DNA of 64,000 nucleotides from an uncultured Alphaproteobacteria bacterium (GCA_903822175.1 CAIJOB010000006.1:1-64000); one strand, 5' to 3'; counted from the first letter of the stretch, positions 19,334 through 28,682 are shown. Notes: generated by a model not told the origin, from the letters alone. A program made the numbers and translations.

Positions 19334-19891
19334 CTATTGCTCCCTGTGGACCTTCACGTCGCGCTGGTTGTTCACGCTCATCGAATAGCTGCCCATGGCG
19401 GCGGACTTGATCTTCACCTTCTGGCCCGGCTTGGGATCTATCGGGATGTCGGTGAGGTCGACCTGCACCCAGCGGGCGCCGTCGGCGAGGGTGATCTCCC
19501 ACTTGCCGGTGGGGAGCTTGCGGGCGCTGGCGACGACGCCGTCGGCCGAGGTGATCTCTTCCGGCTTCTCGCCGCGCGCGAAGATCGACATCGAGGGCAG
19601 GGTGAAGCCGAAGGCCTGGCGGCGGACCTTGCGGGCCTGCTCGCGGTCGACCACCACCACGTCGCCCTTGGCCTCGGCCTGGTCGAGGGCGCCGGCGGCC
19701 TGGTCGAAACAGGCGAGCCGCTGGGTCGCGTCGGTGAGCTTGCGGCAATCGAGGAGCTGCTGCAGTTGGGCCGCGCGGGCCGGCGGCGGCTCGGCCGCCA
19801 GCGAAGGCGCGACGGTCGTGCCCGCGACCGCAAGGGCCGCGATCAGAAGGGTGGCGCCGGCGATACGCGGCTGAGCCCCAAAAGCTGTCAT
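19334..19891 (-). CDS. Secreted protein with D-C-R-x-L / R-L-A-C-F-D cysteine motif, function unknown
   Basis: From the ATG at 19891 (MTAFGAQPRIAGATLL) the protein has 185 residues, with a signal peptide ending around SLAAEPP. A conserved pair of cysteines lies in LLDCRKLTDATQRLACFD and probably forms a disulfide. This motif occurs in several alphaproteobacterial periplasmic proteins of unknown role. The rest is soluble and beta-rich (GKWEITLADGARWVQVDL; GQKVKIKSAAMGSYSMSVN). The track start at 19927 puts charged residues ahead of the signal sequence and is less likely. Confidence 0.75.
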   Translation of the reverse strand: MTAFGAQPRIAGATLLIAALAVAGTTVAPSLAAEPPPARAAQLQQLLDCRKLTDATQRLACFDQAAGALDQAEAKGDVVVVDREQARKVRRQAFGFTLPSMSIFARGEKPEEITSADGVVASARKLPTGKWEITLADGARWVQVDLTDIPIDPKPGQKVKIKSAAMGSYSMSVNNQRDVKVHREQ

Positions 19892-20267
19892 CAATCGATC
19901 CCCGACTCTTGAAAAGGTTGCCTTCAAATAGCGGCCGATTCTTAGCTTGTCCGGTTTTGGGCCGCCCGCCTTTTATCCATGCGCGCCTGCATACAAAACC
20001 GCCCGTGCGGCCGGGGCAAACGACGCATGAACCCTCACGCATTTGCCCTGTCCGGGGGCGCTTTGTGCGCGCATCGCCATCCCCGCGCCCAATCTGTGAC
20101 CAGAATGCGACAGGTCGCCTTCGACAACATTGCCAAAAGCTAATGTTCGTTGACCCCCCGTCAGATAAGCCCGTAACTCCGCCGTAACCGGGGTCGACTG
20201 CGACTCCGGGAGCAATCTTGTTTGGGGGCAGGCGCGCCTTTCGGGGCGGCCGCTGGAGGAATTAGAC
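19892..20267. promoter_or_regulatory. 376-base intergenic region with candidate promoter for the TonB-dependent receptor
   Basis: No gene is supported here. The 80-residue antisense frame at 19973-20215 and the 92-residue frame at 19909-20187 lack family resemblance. A possible sigma-70-like promoter is TTGACC at 20150-20155, then 17 bases, then GTAACT at 20173-20178. GGAGGA at about 20254-20259 serves the TTG start of the receptor at 20268. The region also carries the promoter of the divergent 19891 gene. Confidence 0.35.
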
Positions 20268-23246
20268 TTGAAAATTCAAAGCACGCGGGAGCGCCTGTTG
20301 GCCTCCTCGATGATCTGCGGCGTGGCCTTCCTTGGCCTCTCCGCCAGCCAGGCCTTCGCCGCTGCGGCCGACGCCGCCAACGGTGAAGTCTCCGAAATCG
20401 TCGTGACCGGCACCCGGATCCCGTCGCCGAACCTGACCTCCATCGCCCCGATCACCACGGTGGGCAATGCCGACATCAAGTCGCAAGGCATCACCCGGAT
20501 CGAAGACATCACCAACGCTCTGCCGCAGGTGTTCGCCGGCCAGGGTTCCTCGGTCACCAACGGTTCGAACGGCACCGCGACCGTCAACCTGCGTGACCTG
20601 GGCTCCAACCGCACCCTGGTGCTGATCGACGGCCGCCGCTCGCAGCCGACCCCCGCCGACCTGAACTTCATCCCCTCGGCCCTGGTCGAACGCGTTGACG
20701 TGCTGACCGGTGGTGCGTCCGCCACCTACGGCGCTGACGCCATCTCCGGCGTCGTCAACTTCATCATGCTGCACAACTTCGAAGGCGTGCGCATCGACGC
20801 GCAATATTCGGGCTACCAGCACGACAACAACAACAGCACCGGCCAGACCGCTCTGACCGCCGCGGCCAAGACCGCCATCATCCCCTCGCAATACGCGATC
20901 CCGGGCAACCTCTGGGAAGGCGAAACCTCGCAGGTGACGATGATCATCGGCGCCAACGCGCCGGACGGTAAGGGCAACGTCACCGCCTACGCCACCTACC
21001 GCCAGAACAACGCGATCCTCGAAGCCGACCGCGACTTCTCGGCCTGTACGCTGGCCTCCACCGCGGCGGGCTTCACCTGCTCGGGTTCGGGCACGGCCTT
21101 CCCGGCCCGCGTCGGCAGCTTCCTGGTCGACCCGACCACCTACAACACCTTCCGCACCCGCGTGGCGACGGACGTGTTCAACTTCGGTCCGACGAACTTC
21201 TTCGCCCGTCCGGACGAACGCTACAGCCTGGGCGCCTTCGCCCACTACGAGATCGCGCCCTGGGCCGACGCGTACATGGACACCATGTTCATGGACGACA
21301 ACTCGACCGCCCAGATCGCGGCGGGCGGTATCTTCGCCGGCACGTTCAGCGTCGACTGCGCCAACCCGCTGCTGAGCGCCCAGGAAAAGGGCCTGCTGGT
21401 CCCGACCGCGGCCACCGGCGGCGGCACCTGCGCCACCAACCCGGCCGGCACCTTCACCGGCACCATCTCGCGTCGTCTGCTCCCCAATGAGCAGTCCGGC
21501 CGCCTGACCCAGTTCCGTCACAACGACTACCGGGTCGTGCTCGGCCTGAAGGGCGACCTGGGCAAGAACTGGAACTACGACGGCTACATGCAGCTTGGCG
21601 TCGTGACCGTGAACAACAAGCAGTCCGGCAACTTCGACACCACCCGCATCAACCAGTCGCTGAACGCGGTGGCCGGCCCCAACGGTCCGGTCTGCGCCCC
21701 CGGCGCCGACGCGGGCTGCGTGCCGATCAACATCTTCACGGCCCAGTCGATCTCGCCGGCCGCGATCAACTTCCTGTCGATCCAAAGCTTCAACTACGCC
21801 AACGTCAGCGAGCGCGTCGTCAGCCTGGCCTTCACCGGCAAGCTTGGCGACTACGGCCTGAAGAGCCCCTACGCTTCTGAAGGCGTGGGCGTGGCGTTCG
21901 GCGGCGAATATCGCCGTGAACACCTCGATAACGGCGCCGACTTCCTGTCGGTCAACGGCCTGGTGAACGGCAACGGCGGCGCCGCGGCGCCGACCAACGG
22001 CAGCTTCGACGTCTACGAACTGTTCGGTGAAGCCCGCGTGCCGCTGGTCAGCGACATGCCCTTCGCCAAGGACGTGTCCCTGGAACTCGGCTACCGCTTC
22101 TCCGACTACTCCTCGGTCGGCGACACCAACACCTACAAGGTGGCCGGTGAGTGGGAAGTGATCGACGGCCTGCGCTTCCGGGGCGGCTACAACCGCGCCG
22201 TTCGCGCCCCGAACATCACTGAGCTGTACCAGACCCAGACCGTGGGCCTGGACGGCAACTCCGATCCCTGCGCCGGCCTGACCGCCGCCAACCCGCTGGT
22301 CGCCACCTGCGCCTCGCTCTTCCACCTGACCACGGCGCAAGTCCTGGGCATCGAGAAGAACCCGGCCAACCAGTACAACGGCCAAGGCGGCGGCAACCCG
22401 AACCTGAAGCCGGAAACCGCCGACACCTACACCGCCGGCATCGTGTGGCAGCCGAGCTTCGCGCCCGGCCTGAACCTCAGCGCCGACTTCTTCGACATCA
22501 AGGTGGAGTCCTTCATCGGTGGCTACGGCGCCAACCTGATCCAGACTCAGTGCATCAACACCCTGTCGCCGACCTTCTGCAGCCTGATCCACCGCGACGC
22601 CAACGGTTCGCTGTGGCTGAGCAACACCGGCTTCGTGCAGGACACCACGCTCAACACCGGTTCGCTGAAGACCACCGGCGTCGACATCAACGCCTCCTAC
22701 CGGACCGACCTGTCGGCTCTGGGCCTGGGCGACAACGGTTCGGTCTCGGCCAGCATCGTTGGCACGTGGCTCGACACCCTGGTCACCCAGCCGCTGCCGG
22801 GCGGCGCCAGCTACGACTGTAAGGGCCTCTACGGCGCGGTCTGCGGCACCCCGGCTCCGGAATGGCGCCACAAGGCGCGTCTGACCTGGAACACGCCGTA
22901 CGCCTACGGCGACTGGTTCAAGTCGCTGAGCCTCTCGGCTCAATGGCGCTACTTCGGCAAGGTTGACCTGGACGCCTACAACTCGAACCCGCAGCTGAAC
23001 AACCCCGGCAGCCAGTTCACGGACGACAAGACGCTCGCCGCCCAGAACTACATCGACCTGGTCGCGAACGTGACGATCCACAACAACCTGAACCTGCGGA
23101 TCGGCGTGAACAACGTGTTCGACAAGGATCCGCCGATCGCCGACTCCACGGTGGCGCCGGGCCCGTTCGGCAACGGCAACACCTTCCCGAACGTGTATGA
23201 CGCGCTCGGCCGCTACGTGTACGTCGGCCTGACCGCCGACTTCTAA
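20268..23246 (+). CDS. TonB-dependent outer-membrane receptor
   Basis: This 992-residue outer-membrane protein takes up an unknown ligand with TonB energy. A signal peptide (to about ASQAFAA) is followed by a TonB-box-like stretch, SEIVVTGTRIP. The plug domain runs from about residue 50 to 170, with VNLRDLGSNRTLVLIDGRR and VDVLTGGASATYGADAISGVVNFIM. The barrel ends in VYVGLTADF with a terminal aromatic residue. There is no N-terminal STN domain. The start is TTG with GGAGGA nine bases upstream. The gene is followed by a strong terminator. Its codon use is notably high in C-ending codons (AAC, TTC, GGC, CTG), consistent with high expression. Confidence 0.94.
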   Translation: MKIQSTRERLLASSMICGVAFLGLSASQAFAAAADAANGEVSEIVVTGTRIPSPNLTSIAPITTVGNADIKSQGITRIEDITNALPQVFAGQGSSVTNGSNGTATVNLRDLGSNRTLVLIDGRRSQPTPADLNFIPSALVERVDVLTGGASATYGADAISGVVNFIMLHNFEGVRIDAQYSGYQHDNNNSTGQTALTAAAKTAIIPSQYAIPGNLWEGETSQVTMIIGANAPDGKGNVTAYATYRQNNAILEADRDFSACTLASTAAGFTCSGSGTAFPARVGSFLVDPTTYNTFRTRVATDVFNFGPTNFFARPDERYSLGAFAHYEIAPWADAYMDTMFMDDNSTAQIAAGGIFAGTFSVDCANPLLSAQEKGLLVPTAATGGGTCATNPAGTFTGTISRRLLPNEQSGRLTQFRHNDYRVVLGLKGDLGKNWNYDGYMQLGVVTVNNKQSGNFDTTRINQSLNAVAGPNGPVCAPGADAGCVPINIFTAQSISPAAINFLSIQSFNYANVSERVVSLAFTGKLGDYGLKSPYASEGVGVAFGGEYRREHLDNGADFLSVNGLVNGNGGAAAPTNGSFDVYELFGEARVPLVSDMPFAKDVSLELGYRFSDYSSVGDTNTYKVAGEWEVIDGLRFRGGYNRAVRAPNITELYQTQTVGLDGNSDPCAGLTAANPLVATCASLFHLTTAQVLGIEKNPANQYNGQGGGNPNLKPETADTYTAGIVWQPSFAPGLNLSADFFDIKVESFIGGYGANLIQTQCINTLSPTFCSLIHRDANGSLWLSNTGFVQDTTLNTGSLKTTGVDINASYRTDLSALGLGDNGSVSASIVGTWLDTLVTQPLPGGASYDCKGLYGAVCGTPAPEWRHKARLTWNTPYAYGDWFKSLSLSAQWRYFGKVDLDAYNSNPQLNNPGSQFTDDKTLAAQNYIDLVANVTIHNNLNLRIGVNNVFDKDPPIADSTVAPGPFGNGNTFPNVYDALGRYVYVGLTADF

Positions 23247-23273
23247 GACCAGAGACGTCTGTCTCAAGAGATC

Positions 23274-23302
23274 GGGCGGCGGAGCAATCCGCCGCCCTTT
23301 TT
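23274..23302 (+). terminator. Rho-independent terminator after the TonB-dependent receptor
   Basis: A perfect 10-bp stem (GGGCGGCGGA / TCCGCCGCCC) with a GCAA tetraloop is followed at once by TTTTT. It lies 28 bases after the receptor stop codon and before the next gene on the same strand. Confidence 0.92.
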
Positions 23303-23381
23303 CGTGCCTGGCCTTTTTCGTGGCCGCTTAACCCCGCCGCCGTTAGGGTCGCGGCCCATTCGACGAAGGGCGCCAAAGCCG

Positions 23382-24149
23382 ATGGTGGAATTCAGATCCG
23401 GGCCGATAAAGCTCTCCGTCCCGCCCACGCCCAGTGCAGCGGGGCCGCGCGACGCCGAGGCGGACCGCGCGCAGCTGCAGGCGATGGAACAGGCCTTGGC
23501 GGCCGGCGAGGTCGAGGCGGCGGTGGCGCTCGCCGAGGCGGCGCTGGCCGGCGGCCTGGAGCATCCGCTGGTCTTCAACCTGGCGGCGGAGCGGCTGGAG
23601 AGCGAGGGCCGGTTCGGCGACGCCCTGGCGCTGCTGGACCGCGCGCACAAGCGGTTCCCGGCCGATCTGGGCCTGCGTCAGGCGCTGGGCCTTTGCCTGT
23701 TCCGTCTGCAACGGTTCGAGGCCGCCCTGCCGCATTTCGACGCCCTGATCGCCGCCCAGTCGAGCTTTGGCCACGCCCATGCGGCGCGCGGCGTGATCCT
23801 GGAGGCCCTGGACCGCGCCGACGAGGCCGAAGCCGCTTTCCGCACGGCGCATGATCTGGAGCCGGAGAACCTGCTGGCCATTGCCGGCCTCGCCTCCACC
23901 GCCAGCCGCAAGGACGACCACGCCGCGGCGCGCCGGTTTGCCGAGCAGGTGCTGGCCGCCGAGCCCGGCTATCCGGACGCTGTGCTGGTGCTGGCCCGCG
24001 CCGACCTGGCGGAGCGCGACTTCGCCGCCGGCGAGGCCAGGCTGCAAGCGATGATGGCCGACCCGCGGGTCCCGCCGCCGATGGTCAAGCTGGCGCAGGC
24101 CATGCTCGACCAGTTCGCCGCCGACCGCGACCGCAAGTTCGACGCCTGA
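23382..24149 (+). CDS. Tetratricopeptide repeat protein
   Basis: The ATG at 23382 gives 255 residues (MVEFRSGPIKLSVPPTP). After a proline-rich leader the protein is a series of TPR-like helix pairs (RFGDALALLDRAHKRFPADLGLRQALGLCLFRLQRFEAALPHFDALIA; DRADEAEAAFRTAHDLEPENLLAIAGLAS). There is no export signal. TPR proteins often lie next to TonB receptors in Caulobacter-type genomes, but a terminator separates the two here, so common transcription is not implied. Confidence 0.82.
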   Translation: MVEFRSGPIKLSVPPTPSAAGPRDAEADRAQLQAMEQALAAGEVEAAVALAEAALAGGLEHPLVFNLAAERLESEGRFGDALALLDRAHKRFPADLGLRQALGLCLFRLQRFEAALPHFDALIAAQSSFGHAHAARGVILEALDRADEAEAAFRTAHDLEPENLLAIAGLASTASRKDDHAAARRFAEQVLAAEPGYPDAVLVLARADLAERDFAAGEARLQAMMADPRVPPPMVKLAQAMLDQFAADRDRKFDA

Positions 24150-24245
24150 TACCACCCCCGTTGCGCGCTTTGGGGGGCGCGTTCGTCGCAATCGCCTTCC
24201 GCTTTGCGAGGCCGCGGCGCAAGTTCGCCGCCAAAGGGAGTCGGA

Positions 24246-25298
24246 ATGACAGGGGAAGGATGGTCCAGGCGCAGCCTCGCCGCCGCGCTGGCGCCCGCGC
24301 TGCTCAGCGCCTGCGTGACGCCTGAAGCGAGGCTGGCCGAGCGTAAGCTGATCTCGATCAACCTCACCGACACCGGCCCGGTCCAGGGGCCGCCGCCGGA
24401 CGCCGGCGCGCAGCTGGAGACCGCGTTTGACCAGGCGCGGCGGATGGTCGTGCCGGTGTTCCTCAACGGCAAAGGGCCCTACCGCTTCGTGGTCGACACC
24501 GGTGCCAACCGCTCCGTGGTCTCGACCGAGGTGGCCGCCGCCTGCGATCTACCGTCGGCCGGCAAGGCGGACGTCCACGGCATCGCCGGCTCCGAGTCCG
24601 CAAATCTCGCCCTGGTCAGCCGCCTCAGCGTGGCGGCGGTGACCTCGCGCGACATGATCCTGCCGGTGCTGGATCGCGACCGCCTGGGCGCCGACGGCCT
24701 GTTGGGCGTCGACATGCTCAAGGGGCGGCATATGTCGCTGGATTTCCTCGACAACCGGTTCGAGATTGCCCCTTCCGGCTACGGCATGGAGGTGGGCCAG
24801 GGGAGCAACACCCGCATCCGCGGCGACACCGATCCGATCCAGGTGGCCGCCGCGATCCGCGACGGACAGCTGGTGATCCTGGACGCGCAGGTGGCCGATG
24901 TGCGGGTCGCCGCCTTTATCGATTCCGGCGCCCAGGTGACGGTGGGCAACCACGCGCTGCGCGACGCCGTCGTGCGCACTCATCCGGATTTCGGGCCGAG
25001 GCTCGCGCCCGTGCCGCTGCTGAGCGCCACCGGCCAGACGATGATGGGCGAATATGCGCCTCTGCCGGTGCTGCGGCTGGGCGGGATGCAGATCTACGAC
25101 GTGCTGGGCATCTTCGCCGAACTGCACATCTTCGACCTGTGGAAGCTGTCGGACCGGCCGGCGATCCTGATCGGGGTCGACGTGCTGCGCCACTTCCAGT
25201 CGGTGACGTTGGATTTCTACCGCAAGGTCGTGGTCTTCCAGCCCGCCCCGCCCGGCGACCCCCGCCTACGCCTGCAGCAGCGGCAGGGCGGCCGGTAG
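24246..25298 (+). CDS. Retropepsin-like aspartic protease lipoprotein with two DTG/DSG modules
   Basis: From the ATG at 24246 the protein has 350 residues. The signal peptide ends in the lipobox LLSACVT, so it is probably an outer-membrane or periplasmic lipoprotein. Two aspartyl-protease motifs are visible: FVVDTGANRSVVS (about residue 87) and AFIDSGAQVTVGN (about 228). LGVDMLKGRHMSLDF and IGVDVLRHFQSVTLDFY are the paired flap/hydrophobic-glycine-type segments that end each module. It therefore resembles a tandem pair of retropepsin halves in one chain, a full pepsin-like arrangement. The substrate is unknown. Confidence 0.85.
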   Translation: MTGEGWSRRSLAAALAPALLSACVTPEARLAERKLISINLTDTGPVQGPPPDAGAQLETAFDQARRMVVPVFLNGKGPYRFVVDTGANRSVVSTEVAAACDLPSAGKADVHGIAGSESANLALVSRLSVAAVTSRDMILPVLDRDRLGADGLLGVDMLKGRHMSLDFLDNRFEIAPSGYGMEVGQGSNTRIRGDTDPIQVAAAIRDGQLVILDAQVADVRVAAFIDSGAQVTVGNHALRDAVVRTHPDFGPRLAPVPLLSATGQTMMGEYAPLPVLRLGGMQIYDVLGIFAELHIFDLWKLSDRPAILIGVDVLRHFQSVTLDFYRKVVVFQPAPPGDPRLRLQQRQGGR

Positions 25299-25321
25299 GG
25301 GTCGGCGCCGCGCGGAAACAA

Positions 25322-25483
25322 GATTTGGAACCACGGAAAACACGGAAAGAGCACGGAAAGAAGGGAGGCCGCGACGGTCGTGGTTGATGGAATCGCGCGC
25401 TTTGCGCGCAGCGCGATCATCTCTTCGGCCTCGGAAATGAGCGTCTCTTTCCGTGCTCTTTCCGTGGTTCTCTTTTCTTCCGC
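25322..25483. repeat. Palindromic CACGGAAA-type repeat element, copy 1
   Basis: The left arm at about 25329-25360 contains three CACGGAAA units (AACCACGGAAAACACGGAAAG...). The right arm at about 25447-25469 is its reverse complement (CTTTCCGTGCTCTTTCCGTGG), with about 86 bases between them. The flanks AGATTTGGAACCACGG and GTGGTTCTCTTTTCTTCCGC also occur, reverse-complemented, at the 63.5 kb copy, so this is one defined element inserted in the opposite direction. The right end touches the sppA stop codon. Confidence 0.85.
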
Positions 25484-27258
25484 TACCGCACCCGGGTCGG
25501 GTCGAGGACCATGGCTCCCTGGCTGCGCAGGCGGGCCTGGCCGAGTTCGTCGATGATGCCCTGAGCGCGTGGGTCGCCGAACACCCAGGCGGCGGCGGCT
25601 AGGGTCTTGGCGGACGAGGCTGAGACGCCCAGAATCTTCTGCACCGCCTCGATCGGCGAGCCGGAGGGGGACATGCGCTTCAGGCGCGCCTCGCCGGTGA
25701 TGCCGGCGAGGGTCTTGGCCTTGGCGACGGCGTCGTAGAAGCCGCCGAGCTGATCGACGAGGCCGAGCTCCTTGGCCTGGGCGCCGGTCCAGACGTGGCC
25801 CTTGGCGATCTCGCGCACCCGGTCAGGCGACAGCTTGCGGCCGGCGGCGACGCGCTGGACGAAGTTGTCGTAGATGCGGTCCATCCAGTGGGAGAAGGCG
25901 GCGCGCTGGGCGGGCGTGAACTCCTTGCCCATGCCAAAGCCGCCGGCGTAGTCGCCACCGACGCTGAGCTGGCGCACGTCGACGCCGAAGCGGCCGAGCG
26001 CGTCGCCCAGCGCGAACTTGCCGCCGAACACGCCGATCGAGCCCGTGAGCGTCGTGGGCTCGGCGATGATGGCCGAGGCTTCCGACGAGATCCAATAGCC
26101 GCCGGACGCGCCATAGGTGCCCATGGAGACCACCACCGGCTTGCCGGCCGCCTTGGCGGCGCGGATGGCGGCGAGGATCTCCTCCGACGCGGTGTCGGAG
26201 CCGCCGGGCGAGTTGAGGCGCAGGACGATGGCCTTCACGTCCTTGGCCTTGATGGCGTCGTAGAAGGCGTCGGCTATGTCGTCGGCGTAGATGCTGGAGC
26301 CGCGGGAGAACGGGTTGCCGCCCCCGTCCTTGCCGTCGACGATGTCACCCTCGGCCTCGATCACCGCGACCGCCGGACCCAGGCCCCGCTCGCGCGGCGC
26401 GCGGCCGTGGGCGTAGTCCTCGAAGTCCATCAGTTCGGCGCCTTCGCCGGCCTGTTTCAGCAGGGCCGCCTGGGCCTCGTGAACCTGGCCCACATGGTCG
26501 ATCAGATGCTTGTCCAGCGCCTCGTCGGAGAGATAGGGGCCGGCCTCCAGGGTGGCTTTGAGCACGGCCGGGTCGAGCTTGCGGTCGGCGGCGGCGGCGG
26601 CGATGTCGGTGGTGTAGACGCTGGTCATCCACGACAGCTCGGCGGACCGGTGGGCAGGCGTGTAGTCGTCGTAGAGGTAGCCGTTGACCGCGTTCTTGTA
26701 CTCGTAGCGCTGCTCGTAGTCGGCATGGACGCCGAACTTGTCGAAGGCGCGCTTGAAGAACAGGTCCTCGTTGGAGATGCCGGTGACCTGGAACGAGGCG
26801 CCGGGCTGCATCCAGAGGTCGTCGGAGGCCGCGCCGATCATGTAGGTCGCGGTCACTACGCCGGAGGGATAGAGCCCCTGGCTGTGGGCGATCATCGGCT
26901 TGCCCGAGGCGCGGAAGTGCCGGATTCCCAAGCGCAGTTCGTCGGCCAAGCCCGGCTCGACGCCGCCTTCGGGGAGGCGGATCAGGACGCCTTTGACCCG
27001 GTCGTCCTTTTCGGCGCGGCGCAGGCCCTCGAGGATCGACATGGCGGAGTGGCCCCGCCGCGCGAAGCCCGCCAGCACGCTCTGCGCCGACTGGTCGGTC
27101 AGCGGGTCGCGCAGGTCGAGCTCCAGCACCGTCTTGGCCGGCGTCGGCGCGGGGCCGGCGGCGGCGGCGGCCATGGAGATCAGCACGAAGGGCACGCCGA
27201 TCAGGAAAATCAGCAGGCCCGCGAAGACCCCGGCCGCGGTGATCAGGAACTGCTTCAT
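25483..27258 (-). CDS. sppA: Signal peptide peptidase SppA, 67-kDa type
   Basis: SppA degrades leftover signal peptides in the inner membrane. The 591-residue protein has one N-terminal membrane segment (MKQFLITAAGVFAGLLIFLIGVPFVLIS) and two tandem S49 domains. The general-base Lys is expected in the first domain (YEYKNAVNGYLYDD). The nucleophile Ser is in the second domain (VVSMGTYGASGGYWISSEAS), as in E. coli SppA. LTGSIGVFGGKFAL and RVAAGRKLSPDRVREIAKGHVWTGAQAKELGLVDQLGG are also typical. The ATG is at 27258. The gene ends directly at a palindromic repeat. Confidence 0.95.
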   Translation of the reverse strand: MKQFLITAAGVFAGLLIFLIGVPFVLISMAAAAAGPAPTPAKTVLELDLRDPLTDQSAQSVLAGFARRGHSAMSILEGLRRAEKDDRVKGVLIRLPEGGVEPGLADELRLGIRHFRASGKPMIAHSQGLYPSGVVTATYMIGAASDDLWMQPGASFQVTGISNEDLFFKRAFDKFGVHADYEQRYEYKNAVNGYLYDDYTPAHRSAELSWMTSVYTTDIAAAAADRKLDPAVLKATLEAGPYLSDEALDKHLIDHVGQVHEAQAALLKQAGEGAELMDFEDYAHGRAPRERGLGPAVAVIEAEGDIVDGKDGGGNPFSRGSSIYADDIADAFYDAIKAKDVKAIVLRLNSPGGSDTASEEILAAIRAAKAAGKPVVVSMGTYGASGGYWISSEASAIIAEPTTLTGSIGVFGGKFALGDALGRFGVDVRQLSVGGDYAGGFGMGKEFTPAQRAAFSHWMDRIYDNFVQRVAAGRKLSPDRVREIAKGHVWTGAQAKELGLVDQLGGFYDAVAKAKTLAGITGEARLKRMSPSGSPIEAVQKILGVSASSAKTLAAAAWVFGDPRAQGIIDELGQARLRSQGAMVLDPTRVR

Positions 27259-27361
27259 CGTTGATCCAGATTCATGGGTAGCCGGCGCGCGCGCTCGCGA
27301 ATGACGTTTCCGTCTTTAAGTCGAAGCGCGGCGTCTGGCACTGGATTTCGCAGGCGACATC

Positions 27362-28031
27362 CTAAACGCGGGCCGAGGGCTTCTGGACGGGGGTCTTGGC
27401 GACCTTTCGGCGCAGCTTGGCGACATCGCCGGCGCTGACGGCGGGGGCGGAATTGCCCCAGCTGTTGCGGACATAGGTGGCGACGGCGGCGACCTGGGCG
27501 TCGGTCAGCTTCCAGCCGTAGCTCGGCATGGAGAGCGGCGTGGGCCGGGCGTCGGTGGCGACCGTCTGGGTTCCCGACAGGATGAAGCGGATCACCGTCG
27601 TGGGGTCGGTGGACTGGGTCACCGCCGCGCCGGGCAGAGGCGGGAAATAGGTCGGCGCGGCCTTGCCGTCGACGGCGTGGCAGGCGGAACACTCGTCGAC
27701 ATAGATCGCCTGACCGGCGGCCATGACCTTGGGGTTTAGCGTCACCGCGGCGGGTTCGGCAGCGTGGGTCGGCTGAGATTTCAGATAGGCTGCGACGGCG
27801 GCAAGGTCGGGGTCGGCCATCTGCGAGGTGGAGTAGTGGACGACGTCGGCCATGGAGGCCGAGGCGTTGGCGCGGCTGTTGCGGCCGGTCTTGAGATATT
27901 CCGCGACGTCGGGCGCGGACCAGGCGCCGAGACCCCGGCGCGCATCGGCGTTGATCGCTGGCGCGAACCAGTTGTCGAGCTTGCCGCCCTCCAGCGCGTG
28001 GCCGGCCTTGTCGCCGCCCAGGCGACGTGGG
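27362..28031 (-). pseudogene. 5'-truncated multiheme cytochrome c (alcohol-dehydrogenase cytochrome subunit type)
   Basis: The track shows only 27362-27853 (MADVVHYSTSQMAD...), but homology continues upstream in the same frame to about 28031: LGGDKAGHALEGGKLDNWFAPAINAD, then GLGAWSAPDVAEYLKTG. These segments match the second-heme region of three-heme cytochrome subunits of membrane dehydrogenases. The last heme site is present (ECSACH). The first two CxxCH sites and the signal peptide are absent. The frame meets a stop at 28040-28042, and there is no ATG, GTG or TTG between that stop and the ATG at 27853. Translation from 27853 would give a 163-residue cytochrome domain without an export signal. 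The break coincides with the start of a truncated thiolase on the other strand. Confidence 0.85.
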
Positions 28032-28284
28032 CGGGCGGCTCATGCGCGGAGACTTCGCGATCGGCGGCGCCACCCCCGTCAACACCTCCGGCGGCCTGGT
28101 GTCCAAGGGCCATCCAGTGGGCGCCACCGGGATCGCCCAGCTCTACGAGCTGATCGTGCAGCTGCGGGGGGAGGCGGGCGCCCGCCAGGTGGAGGGGGCC
28201 CAGATCGCCATCGCCGAGAATGGCGGCGGTTACCTCCGCGGGGAGGAAGCGGCCTGTGTCGTAACCATCCTGGAGAAGGGGTGA
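28027..28284 (+). pseudogene. C-terminal fragment of a thiolase (SCP-x / acetyl-CoA acetyltransferase type)
   Basis: About 85 residues match the C-terminal end of thiolases: GGATPVNTSGGLVSKGHPVGATGIAQLYELIVQLRGEAG, with the catalytic-site His in GHPVGATG, then RQVEGAQIAIAENGGG and a final VVTILEKG. The N-terminal three-quarters, including the active-site Cys, is absent; immediately upstream lies the truncated cytochrome c on the opposite strand. The only in-frame starts are a GTG at 28027 and an ATG at 28042, with no proper ribosome site. It is judged to be a remnant. Confidence 0.85.
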
Positions 28285-28420
28285 GGCCCTAGGGCGATCT
28301 GGCCGCAGACGAACTCGGCCGCCGGAGAACCGGATGCGCGGGCGCGCACACGCCTAAGCGTCGGACTTCTTGTGGGTATTGGCGGGAAAGGGTCTCACCC
28401 GAGGTTGGGGGGGAGATGAT

Positions 28421-28497
28421 TGGTCGGAGTGGCAGGATTTGAACCTGCGACCCCTGCGTCCCGAACGCAGTGCTCTACCAGACTGAGCCACACTCCG
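28421..28497 (-). tRNA. tRNA-Pro (anticodon CGG)
   Basis: The minus strand folds as a complete tRNA. The acceptor is CGGAGTG / CACTCCG. The D arm is GCTC...GAGC. The anticodon stem is CTGCG / CGCAG with loop TTCGGGA (anticodon CGG). The T arm is GCAGG-TTCAAAT-CCTGC, followed by discriminator A and an encoded CCA. The length is 77 nt including CCA. Confidence 0.97.
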
Positions 28498-28682
28498 ACT
28501 TTGGAGGGCGCCTTATAGAGGAGGGGTTGGTGGGCCGCAAGGCGAGGTTGGCGGGCTTTGCGACGGCGTCAAAAACGCGACTTCCGCAATGACTTCCCCT
28601 AAGACTTTCGGGGCGTTGCATCGCAGGGTGTCATACGCTATCTCGACGCCTCCGCGCGGGGACCCCTCGCGGCCGTTCCTGC

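Noticed and set aside
19973-20215. 80-residue minus-strand ORF in the receptor promoter region
   Set aside because: It has no family resemblance, lies in a promoter region and has no ribosome site.
20262-23267. 1001-residue minus-strand ORF
   Set aside because: It mirrors the TonB-dependent receptor, which has clear plug and barrel motifs and a signal peptide on the plus strand.
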